A DNA stretch of 64,000 nt from Orbus sasakiae. GTDB lineage: Bacteria; Pseudomonadota; Gammaproteobacteria; Enterobacterales; Orbaceae. Location: the NCBI RefSeq assembly GCF_039542345.1, contig NZ_BAABHY010000001.1:1820514-1884513 (forward strand). The letters run 5' to 3'. The first letter of the stretch is position 1, and the number at the start of each line of letters is the position of its first letter. A program made the translations under genes and the position numbers. Below, one piece after another: positions 17,471 through 23,823 of the stretch. The notes under the pieces were generated by a model. It had not been told where the DNA came from, made no database searches, and saw nothing but the letters and a program-made list of their open reading frames with translations.

Positions 17471-17836
17471 TTAGCGTGGATTTTTCTTAAGGTATGCGGT
17501 AGCAATACGACGACCAAGTTCTTCTGTATCCATGAAGCCAAACCCTAATACTTTACATCCATCAGCAATTGCGGTTTCACCTTCTTCTGGTGAACGCATA
17601 CCGTGACGCTCAGAATAACCATATTTATTTTTTGCTGTTAATGCGCCAGCACCACCGCTACCACAAAAAGAAATACCAAGATCTGCATTTTCTTTGTGCA
17701 TAACATCACCTAATTTCATATCCGCTGCCATTCCAGGAACAACAATGGCACGACAACCTGCAACTGAATCAATTCCTGCTGCAACTTTTTGGCCTTTACC
17801 CATTCTATCGCCGATTACAATAACAACTTCAGACAT
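17471..17836 (-). CDS. glycine-rich SFCGS-family protein
   Basis: The 121-residue soluble protein carries the name-giving motif SFCGSGGAG at 56-64 around C58, followed by A-K-N-K and, later, KVLGFGF (95-101). The spacing and residues resemble the C-terminal half of ribose-5-phosphate isomerase B and LacA/LacB (GI-x-x-CG-T-G ... A-N-K ... NVLAFG), where the cysteine is the catalytic base. A PTS EIIB-like role is another reading of the cysteine loop. The ATG at 17836 was chosen for its AAGGAGT seven bases upstream. It is the second gene of the operon. Its function is unknown. Confidence 0.75.
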   Translation of the reverse strand: MSEVVIVIGDRMGKGQKVAAGIDSVAGCRAIVVPGMAADMKLGDVMHKENADLGISFCGSGGAGALTAKNKYGYSERHGMRSPEEGETAIADGCKVLGFGFMDTEELGRRIATAYLKKNPR

Positions 17837-17869
17837 AACATTTACTCCTTTTATCATCATTAAAAATAA

Positions 17870-18205
17870 TTATTCTTCATTCGCTCTAGCAACTTCATAA
17901 TGAACTGCTAATAAGTAAGCTTCTTCAATTGGTAGATTATCAAACAGCGCAACGGTTCGACGCGCAAGCGCCATTGACTCTTGTGATAATTCATCAAACA
18001 TACTTGGATCGACTTCTGGTAATTGTTCTAATGTTTTAGAACGGTTAACCATTGCTTTGACATGAGACAACATCATGGCTTTTTGCACATCATTTTGTTT
18101 AATTTGCTCTTCAATTAACCATGTATTAATAATATCAATGGTTTTTTCAGTAATTACTTCGGGATCTAAGTTGTCTTCGATCATTCGAAATTGCGCTTGT
18201 GTCAT
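17870..18205 (-). CDS. stand-alone PRD-domain protein
   Basis: The 111-residue protein is a single PTS-regulation domain with both conserved histidines, H48 (MMLSHVKAM) and H102 (LLAVHYEVA). It has no DNA- or RNA-binding domain. It opens the operon, so it may relay the phosphorylation state of the PTS to the last-gene regulator or to the transporter. The ATG at 18205 has AAGAGA about ten bases upstream; a longer reading from a TTG at 18292 lacks a ribosome site. E. coli YhfY is, from memory, a comparable lone PRD protein in a similar operon. Confidence 0.7.
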   Translation of the reverse strand: MTQAQFRMIEDNLDPEVITEKTIDIINTWLIEEQIKQNDVQKAMMLSHVKAMVNRSKTLEQLPEVDPSMFDELSQESMALARRTVALFDNLPIEEAYLLAVHYEVARANEE

Positions 18206-18368
18206 AGTTACGATTTCTCTTTTGCCTTTATTGATGTCATAAGCGTAATTCAACCAATAATCAATGTTGATAGCGATTTTTTCCGCTACCAAGAGGAAAT
18301 TTTTTAATAAAGTTCAGTTTTTATACTGGGGATAAAATGGATTAACGCGGTATAAAGCACAGGATTTG

Positions 18369-18374
18369 ATTATA
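18369..18374 (-). promoter_or_regulatory. likely -10 box of the nine-gene operon
   Basis: A perfect TATAAT on the minus strand lies about 165 bases before the PRD gene. No good -35 is visible at the right distance (TTTATT or similar at 16 bases), as expected for an activator-dependent promoter. The 511-base gap 18206-18716 holds this box, a CRP site at 18530-18551 and no convincing gene. Confidence 0.45.
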
Positions 18375-18529
18375 GTATCATATAAAAAACAATAAATAAC
18401 AAATAATTATGATAAAAAATACCAAATAGTCTGTTAAGATATTTAAAAGTGTTTTTTACTTGCAAACGGAAAAACCAAGCGGAAATATTTGGCAAAAGTC
18501 AGATCATGATAAAAATAACTTTCTATCAA

Positions 18530-18551
18530 TTTTGTGATCTAGTTCAAAATT
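18530..18551. promoter_or_regulatory. CRP-binding site
   Basis: TTTTGTGATCTAGTTCAAAA, followed by TT, matches the CRP consensus TGTGA-N6-TCACA with a perfect left half and TCAAA on the right. It has the T typical of canonical sites, not the C of CRP-S sites. Boxes sit at class II distance on both sides: TAAAAT (18568-18573) for the yhdH direction and TATCAT (18511-18506, minus strand) for the operon direction. Which gene it serves cannot be decided by eye. Confidence 0.6.
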
Positions 18552-18716
18552 TTTATTGGCGGCGTCATAAAATAGCAATGATAAGCTGGTTATTAGTAAC
18601 GTCATGTGGTGATGATCAGCGATTCAACATGAAATACTGTCTTTTTATCACCAACAGCGCTATGATTTATGGGTCTTGCAATATCATTTATTCCCATCAT
18701 ATAAAAGGATGCCAGC

Positions 18717-19700
18717 ATGTTTAAAGCAATATTGATTAGCAATGATAATCAAACATACCAAGCCAAATTGTCACAACTTAACCAAACACAACTTCCTTCT
18801 GGTGATGTGACTGTTAAGATCAGTTATTCCTCATTAAATTATAAAGATGGACTTGCTATTAGTGGAAAAGGTCCAGTTGTGAGGTCCTTCCCAATGGTTC
18901 CAGGTATTGATTTTGTCGGTACGATTATCCAAAGTCAATCGGCTCAGTACAAAGTAGGCGATAACGTTTTACTTAATGGTTGGGGGGTTGGAGAACGACA
19001 TTGGGGTGGGCTTGCTCAATTTGCAAGCGTTGATAGTCAATGGTTAATCCCGATGCCAGTCAAATTTACTGAAAAACAGACGATGGCGATTGGGACAGCC
19101 GGTTATACCGCAATGCTTGCAGTGATGGCATTGGAAAAAAACGGCATAACACCTCAATCGGGTAAAATTTTGGTAACAGGAGCAAATGGTGGTGTTGGAA
19201 GTTTTGCTATTGCAATTTTGGCTAAGCTGGGTTACCAAGTCACGGCTTCAACTGGTAGAGTGCAAGAACATGACTATTTAATGCAACTTGGGGCAAATGA
19301 AATCATAGATCGGAATGAACTATCAAGTCCAGGCAAACCATTACAAAAAGAGCGCTGGGCTGGCGTCATTGATAGTGTGGGTAGTCATACATTAGCGAAT
19401 GCTTGCGCGAGTACAATCTATGGTGGAACCGTCGCTGCATGCGGACTTGCGCAAGGTATGGATTTCAATAGTAGCGTTGCGCCCTTCATTCTACGAGGCA
19501 TCACATTAGCCGGGATTGATAGTGTCATGCGTTGTTATGCTGATAGAATTGATGCATGGCAACGTTTATCTGACTTACTTGATAGCTCGTTACTTGATAA
19601 AATCTCAACCGAAATTTCGCTGAGTGATGTCATCACGACAATTCCACAATTAATGCAAGGAAAAATCCGCGGACGTATCATTGTTGATGTCAATCGTTAA
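18717..19700 (+). CDS. yhdH: YhdH/AcuI-type acrylyl-CoA reductase (NADPH)
   Basis: The 327-residue zinc-free MDR enzyme has the GroES-like N-terminal half (SSLNYKDGLAISGKGPVV near 38-55, VPGIDFVGTI) and a Rossmann half with GANGGVGSFA (about 160). These match E. coli YhdH and AcuI, which reduce acrylyl-CoA to propionyl-CoA and so remove a toxic electrophile. AAAGGATG precedes the ATG. It is single and divergent from the sugar-acid operon, sharing a CRP-containing intergenic region. Confidence 0.9.
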   Translation: MFKAILISNDNQTYQAKLSQLNQTQLPSGDVTVKISYSSLNYKDGLAISGKGPVVRSFPMVPGIDFVGTIIQSQSAQYKVGDNVLLNGWGVGERHWGGLAQFASVDSQWLIPMPVKFTEKQTMAIGTAGYTAMLAVMALEKNGITPQSGKILVTGANGGVGSFAIAILAKLGYQVTASTGRVQEHDYLMQLGANEIIDRNELSSPGKPLQKERWAGVIDSVGSHTLANACASTIYGGTVAACGLAQGMDFNSSVAPFILRGITLAGIDSVMRCYADRIDAWQRLSDLLDSSLLDKISTEISLSDVITTIPQLMQGKIRGRIIVDVNR

Positions 19701-19710
19701 TCAATAAAAA

Positions 19711-19739
19711 TAGCCGAGAATGTTAATCCATTCTCGCTA
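19711..19739. terminator. bidirectional terminator between yhdH and gntR-type gene
   Basis: A 10-bp stem with one bulged C (19711-19721 with 19730-19739) separates two convergent genes. On the minus strand it is followed by CTATTTTTATT, a good T run for the GntR gene; the plus side is less T-rich. Confidence 0.7.
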
Positions 19740-19741
19740 GC

Positions 19742-20494
19742 TTAATGAAAGTGCGCTGTATCCGTTTTTAATTCAATCGTGAAATCACAATAATCATTGA
19801 TATACCACGAATAAGTATATTCAATCGCCACATTTTGTTGTGTAAAGCCTTTACGGATGACGAATAATAAAGGCGTTCCTATCGCCACATGAAGATGTGA
19901 AGCTAAGTAATCATCAGCAACCGCACCACGAAATGACTGTGTCGCATATGCCACCGTATAACCGATCGCATCTAAATACTGATAAAGTGAAGTTTGATCA
20001 GCCATATTGATGCAAGAGTCGGGCAATGACAGCACTGCTTTTTGCAGTGACACAACCACCTGATTGATTGATTGCACACGTACGATTTCACAAATATCTT
20101 GTGTCAAAGCGATGCCCAGCACCTGCGCTTCAATTGCCGTGGGCACACGTGTAATATTGGTTAACACATGATGTTGGGGCTGATAATCTTGTGTTTTGGC
20201 AATCTCATTAAAACTTTGCAATGTAAGCAATGATGGTACAAGTTTCGGCGCAATAAATGTTCCTGAACCTTGTGCTTGAATAATCAACCCCTCTGTAATT
20301 AATTCCTGTAATGCTTTTCGTACCGTCCCTCGAGAAATACCTAGCGATTTTGCTAAATCACGTTCAGTAGGTATGGCTTCACCGGCTAACCATTCCCCTT
20401 GCAAAATTGCTGATTTTATTTGTGTAATCAACTGCATATAAATTGGTTGTGGTGAGGAATAATCGATTTGTAACAAATTGATTTTTTTGGTCAT
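19742..20494 (-). CDS. GntR-family regulator, HutC/UTRA type
   Basis: The 250-residue repressor has an N-terminal winged helix (PIYMQLITQIKSAI, then GISRGTVRKALQELITEGLI, about 15-75) and a C-terminal UTRA ligand domain (about 95-240) of the kind that binds sugar phosphates or other small effectors. It is transcribed away from a TIM-barrel enzyme gene, and an inverted repeat GTATA-N9-TATAC lies in between. The simplest reading is that it represses that enzyme and itself, with the enzyme's substrate as inducer. Confidence 0.88.
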   Translation of the reverse strand: MTKKINLLQIDYSSPQPIYMQLITQIKSAILQGEWLAGEAIPTERDLAKSLGISRGTVRKALQELITEGLIIQAQGSGTFIAPKLVPSLLTLQSFNEIAKTQDYQPQHHVLTNITRVPTAIEAQVLGIALTQDICEIVRVQSINQVVVSLQKAVLSLPDSCINMADQTSLYQYLDAIGYTVAYATQSFRGAVADDYLASHLHVAIGTPLLFVIRKGFTQQNVAIEYTYSWYINDYCDFTIELKTDTAHFH

Positions 20495-20556
20495 ATTTAA
20501 TTACATTAGCTCTATTACCATAACATATAGCTCAATATTGTATCTTTAATCTTGTT

Positions 20557-20586
20557 TTGACTAAAGTAAATTTTCATTAATATGAT
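20557..20586 (+). promoter_or_regulatory. promoter of the TIM-barrel gene
   Basis: TTGACT (20557-20562) and TATGAT (20581-20586) are separated by 18 bases and give a start near 20593, some 55 bases before the ATG. This is one of the better promoter matches in the window. Confidence 0.55.
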
Positions 20587-20604
20587 CTAAATTTAATCTT
20601 ATTG

Positions 20605-20623
20605 GTATATAATTGGTTTATAC
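20605..20623. promoter_or_regulatory. candidate GntR/UTRA operator
   Basis: GTATA (20605-20609) and TATAC (20619-20623) form an inverted repeat with nine bases between, just after the predicted transcription start. HutC-type regulators commonly bind T-rich sites with GTATA halves. The same stretch can also be read as two direct copies of ATTGGTWTATA. Confidence 0.45.
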
Positions 20624-20647
20624 ATTATTCAATATTGAGGAACTTAT

Positions 20648-21574
20648 ATGCTAAAACGCTATCTTGATTGTAATGCATCAGATTTAGTAAAGATGAATAA
20701 ACATGATCTTATCTATGCAATTAAAGCCAGTGAAGGAAGAGTCTTGCTGAGCGAGACAATTGCAATCACCAGTCCACTCCTTAACACAATTACCAATGCT
20801 GAGCTTGCTGCGTCACAAGGCGCCGACTTATTATTAGTCAACATGTTTGATGTTATCAACCCAGTATTACTAGGCTTACCCGCTAATATCAAACCCCAAC
20901 ATATTATTAAAACATTACAGACATTAACCGGTCGTGTGGTTGGCATTAATCTTGAAGCAGTCGATCCACTCGTTGATTTGCAGCATGAGGATATTTGGAA
21001 AATGACGCAAGGTCGTTTGGCAAATGCAGAAAATGCGAAAAAACTGGTTGAAATGGGCGGCCGTTTCGTTGTCATAACGGGCAACCCCAATAATGGTGTG
21101 AGTAATAGTGCAATCAACCATGCAATTAAAGACATCAAGCAAGCAGTTGGTAATGAATTGATCATTATCGCAGGCAAGATGCACAGTGCAGGGATCGTGC
21201 AAGAACATGGTGATGCAATCATTAACCAGCAACAGATCCATCAATTTATTGAGAATGGTGCTGACATTATTCTTGTTCCAGCACCAGGGACAATACCAGG
21301 TATGAGTTTAGATAAAGTGTCTGATTTAGTTCAGGCAATACACCATAAAAATTGTTTAGCCATGACCGCAATCGGTACTTCACAAGAAGGCGCTGATAAA
21401 GAAACAATCCGGCAAATTGCATTAATGAGTAAAATGGCGGGAGCCGATTTACATCATATTGGAGATACTGGCTATATGGGGATTGCGTTACCAGAAAACA
21501 TTTTCACGTATAGTGTTGCAATTCGAGGGGTAAGACACACCTATGCACGCATAGCTCGTTCAATCAACCGCTGA
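20648..21574 (+). CDS. TIM-barrel protein of unknown function, PEP-phosphonomutase-like (DUF7916)
   Basis: The 308-residue soluble protein opens with LDCNASDLVKMNKHDLIYAI and ASEGRVLLSE, then runs as alternating strands and helices: GADLLLVNMFD, VVGINLEAVD, GRFVVITGNPNNGVS, IIIAGKMHSAG, GADIILVPAPGTIPG and LHHIGDTGY. The EGR and HSAG blocks recall PEP mutase/isocitrate-lyase barrels, but the classic catalytic loop is not obvious. GAGG precedes the ATG. The protein is regulated, to judge by its divergent GntR neighbour, and ends in a strong terminator. Relatives that I recall lie beside PTS genes in Firmicutes. Confidence 0.65.
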   Translation: MLKRYLDCNASDLVKMNKHDLIYAIKASEGRVLLSETIAITSPLLNTITNAELAASQGADLLLVNMFDVINPVLLGLPANIKPQHIIKTLQTLTGRVVGINLEAVDPLVDLQHEDIWKMTQGRLANAENAKKLVEMGGRFVVITGNPNNGVSNSAINHAIKDIKQAVGNELIIIAGKMHSAGIVQEHGDAIINQQQIHQFIENGADIILVPAPGTIPGMSLDKVSDLVQAIHHKNCLAMTAIGTSQEGADKETIRQIALMSKMAGADLHHIGDTGYMGIALPENIFTYSVAIRGVRHTYARIARSINR

Positions 21575-21611
21575 TCGCTCATTTTGTCCATCTGATAATT
21601 TATCAGACATT

Positions 21612-21648
21612 GACACAATGCTGACACTGTAAGCATTGTGTCTTTTTA
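21612..21648 (+). terminator. intrinsic terminator of the TIM-barrel gene
   Basis: A perfect 11-bp stem (GACACAATGCT 21612-21622 with AGCATTGTGTC 21632-21642) and a 9-base loop run into TTTTT. The rest of the 320-base gap to the pilus operon is AT-rich and holds only a possible promoter. Confidence 0.9.
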
Positions 21649-21787
21649 TTGACTAAAATAGGTAAAGCCTATAGATGAGATTGTGCTTTTTATTAAATTA
21701 TATTAACAACTTAAAATATCATTACAAATCATTACGTTAAATCAAATCCAATGTGTAACTAATTGATTTTTAAAAACTGTTTAATAC

Positions 21788-21814
21788 TTGAAACTATGTA
21801 ATACATGGTATAGT
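21788..21814 (+). promoter_or_regulatory. possible promoter of the pilus operon
   Basis: TTGAAA (21788-21793) and TATAGT (21809-21814) are 15 bases apart, shorter than optimal, about 80 bases before the first pilin. Several other AT-rich boxes could serve. Confidence 0.3.
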
Positions 21815-21894
21815 GTATTTGATAATAATTAATCACATAAAATTAATTATTTTTATCCTAGTAAAACAGTTTTTGTCCTTGATGGGGGAACGTC

Positions 21895-22446
21895 ATGAAA
21901 TTTTTAAAAAAACCGGTTTTACCAATAGCAATGTTTAGTATATTTGCAATGACCTCTCATCAGGCATTAGCTGCAGATAGTGTAAATGGGACTGTTGGTG
22001 TCACAATGAATGTTACGGGCTCATGCTTAATTAACGGTGGTCAAGTATCGAATGGTGGATCGTTTGGTAATTTAGACTTTGGTTCACAAATCAGCTTATT
22101 TGATACAGCAGGTGCCACCGTCAAAAGTAGCGGAGGTTCATTGCTAACCATTCAATGTAATGCGGGTTCAAGTAGTACACCAACGATGACGCTAATTAGC
22201 GGAGCCAACGATGCAAGTGCAACATCTTCGTATAATCATGCCATGAAAAATGGTTCAAGTTATATCAATTACTCTCTTTATAAAGATTCTGGCTATACTA
22301 GTGTGATAAACCCTAACGATGCCTTTTTTTCAAGTCGCAATGATGGCTCAACTGAAACCGTCGCGATCTATGCAAAAGCCGTTGGGGCAAATGGATTAGC
22401 AGTCGGTTTATATACAGACACTATCACCCTAAAAATTGATTTCTAA
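21895..22446 (+). CDS. major pilin, spore coat U (SCPU) domain, CsuA/B-like
   Basis: The 183-residue protein has a clear signal peptide cut after residues ALA near position 27. The mature part is one SCPU domain: VGVTMNVTGSCLINGG, GNLDFGSQ, a second cysteine in LLTIQCNAGSSS, and the C-terminal strand GLYTDTITLKIDF that would complete a neighbouring subunit by donor-strand exchange. Archaic chaperone-usher pilins have this layout. GGGGGAA precedes the ATG. It is the first of five pilus genes and so probably the main rod subunit. Confidence 0.85.
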   Translation: MKFLKKPVLPIAMFSIFAMTSHQALAADSVNGTVGVTMNVTGSCLINGGQVSNGGSFGNLDFGSQISLFDTAGATVKSSGGSLLTIQCNAGSSSTPTMTLISGANDASATSSYNHAMKNGSSYINYSLYKDSGYTSVINPNDAFFSSRNDGSTETVAIYAKAVGANGLAVGLYTDTITLKIDF

Positions 22447-22471
22447 GTATTTCAATGTTTTGAGTGCGCCA

Positions 22472-23020
22472 ATGAGAAAATATGGCTTAACATTTTATAT
22501 AAAAAGTCATTGCTTACTGGTATTGCTAATACTGGCAGTACCAGCCTATTGTGCCACAAATTGTCAATTATCCAATTCACCCGCCGGTTGCCCAATCTTA
22601 GTTCAAGCCGCTATTTTACCAGGATGCCAAATTGCAGGGGCAACCACCAGTAAGTTGGGCGATATTAATTTTGGTCAAGTCGCAAGTTTATCTTCAAAGA
22701 CGGTGATCAGTGCTTTAGTGCTAGATTCAACAATTAGCCTAAACTGCACACCTAACATAAATCTAACAATCAGTATTGACCGCGGTCTCTATTATGATGG
22801 CAGTCGTAATATGAGTCGTTCCGGCGGCTATCGGCAACCTTATCAACTGTATTCAGATGTGGCTTTAAATAATCCGATTGGTATTGATCAACCCATAACA
22901 TTAATCACGTCAAGCAGTGGTAATAATATTACCTTGCCTGTGTATGCAGCCGTTAAGCTCAATAACAGTCAACCACCGGGTAACTACACGGATACTTTAA
23001 CGGTGGTCATTTCATGGTAA
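22472..23020 (+). CDS. minor pilin, SCPU domain
   Basis: From the ATG at 22472 the protein is 182 residues, with a hydrophobic signal (LLVLLILAVPAYC) then C-T-N-C-Q-L and a typical SCPU body: GCQIAGATTSKLGDINFGQVASL, the pair of cysteines, and GNYTDTLTVVISW at the end. A TTG at 22436 would overlap the first pilin by 11 bases and is also possible. It resembles the adaptor subunits CsuA/CsuB, of which the Acinetobacter operon has two but this one has one. Confidence 0.8.
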   Translation: MRKYGLTFYIKSHCLLVLLILAVPAYCATNCQLSNSPAGCPILVQAAILPGCQIAGATTSKLGDINFGQVASLSSKTVISALVLDSTISLNCTPNINLTISIDRGLYYDGSRNMSRSGGYRQPYQLYSDVALNNPIGIDQPITLITSSSGNNITLPVYAAVKLNNSQPPGNYTDTLTVVISW

Positions 23021-23041
23021 TGATAAGATGGAGTAAATGCG

Positions 23042-23788
23042 ATGTTTCACAATTTTTTTAATCACGTAACGACGTGGAAAATCTATGTATTGAAATTAAT
23101 AAAATGGGGATGTTTATTTCATCTCCTTTTTATCAGCCAATCACTGAATGCTTCGATTGTCATTTGGCCGACAAATTTGGTCATGGAACAAAATGAAAAG
23201 TCGGTTATCTTGCGTTTAGAAAATCGTGGTAATCAACCCGTGGTATTACAAATGCGAATTTACCAATGGACTCAGGTTAATGGTGAAGAACAACTGCTCC
23301 CACAACAAAATGTCATTGGTAGCCCACCCATGATGACCATTGCCTCTGGAAGCCAACAAATTGTTAGAATTATAAATAAAAAAACCGCACTGGCTAATGA
23401 AGAGCTAACCTATCGTTTGGTTTTAGATGAAATACCCACTCAGCCGAAAGGACAGCAAGGCGTCAATTTCCAAATGCGTTATTCCCTACCTCTATTTATC
23501 TATGGTGCAGGATTAAAACACAACGTGATTGACGAAAATGTACAAAATGATTTGAGCTGGCGCTTTGTTAATAGCAAAGGAAATAAGTGGTTAGAGTTTA
23601 ATAATCAAGGTAACACACATTTACACCTAAGCCATATTGATATGAATCAAAAAACAGCCGGCCTGCTATCAACGTATGTTTTACCTCATTCGGTCATCCG
23701 ATTAAAAGTGAACAACACATTAAATGAACCAAGCCAGCTCACCATGACGATTAATGGACAAAAATCATATACCGTAAAAAAACGGTAG
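23042..23788 (+). CDS. csuC: periplasmic pilus chaperone, CsuC-like
   Basis: The 248-residue protein has a signal peptide (hydrophobic about 21-37) and then a PapD-type immunoglobulin domain: SIVIWPTNLVMEQNEKSVIL, the classic edge-strand block LRLENRGNQPVVLQMRIYQW, and a second strand set near PPMMTIASGSQQIVRI, where the basic residue should anchor pilin C-termini. It should carry SCPU subunits to the usher. GGAG lies about ten bases before the ATG. Confidence 0.88.
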   Translation: MFHNFFNHVTTWKIYVLKLIKWGCLFHLLFISQSLNASIVIWPTNLVMEQNEKSVILRLENRGNQPVVLQMRIYQWTQVNGEEQLLPQQNVIGSPPMMTIASGSQQIVRIINKKTALANEELTYRLVLDEIPTQPKGQQGVNFQMRYSLPLFIYGAGLKHNVIDENVQNDLSWRFVNSKGNKWLEFNNQGNTHLHLSHIDMNQKTAGLLSTYVLPHSVIRLKVNNTLNEPSQLTMTINGQKSYTVKKR

Positions 23789-23823
23789 TATCAGTCGATT
23801 CGCTAAACATTGAATGAATTGTT

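Noticed and set aside
17471..17836. SFCGS protein called simply as a PTS EIIB
   Set aside because: The cysteine loop could suggest it, but the residues after it follow the RpiB pattern, and no EIIC or EIIA transport subunit is encoded.
18449..18724. 91-residue open frame upstream of yhdH
   Set aside because: It spans the CRP site, overlaps the yhdH start, has no good ribosome site and its translation looks like random AT-rich DNA.
20713..21222. 169-residue minus-strand open frame inside the TIM-barrel gene
   Set aside because: It is long but fully antisense to a gene with a promoter, a ribosome site and a terminator. Its sequence is low-complexity Ser/Thr/Leu.
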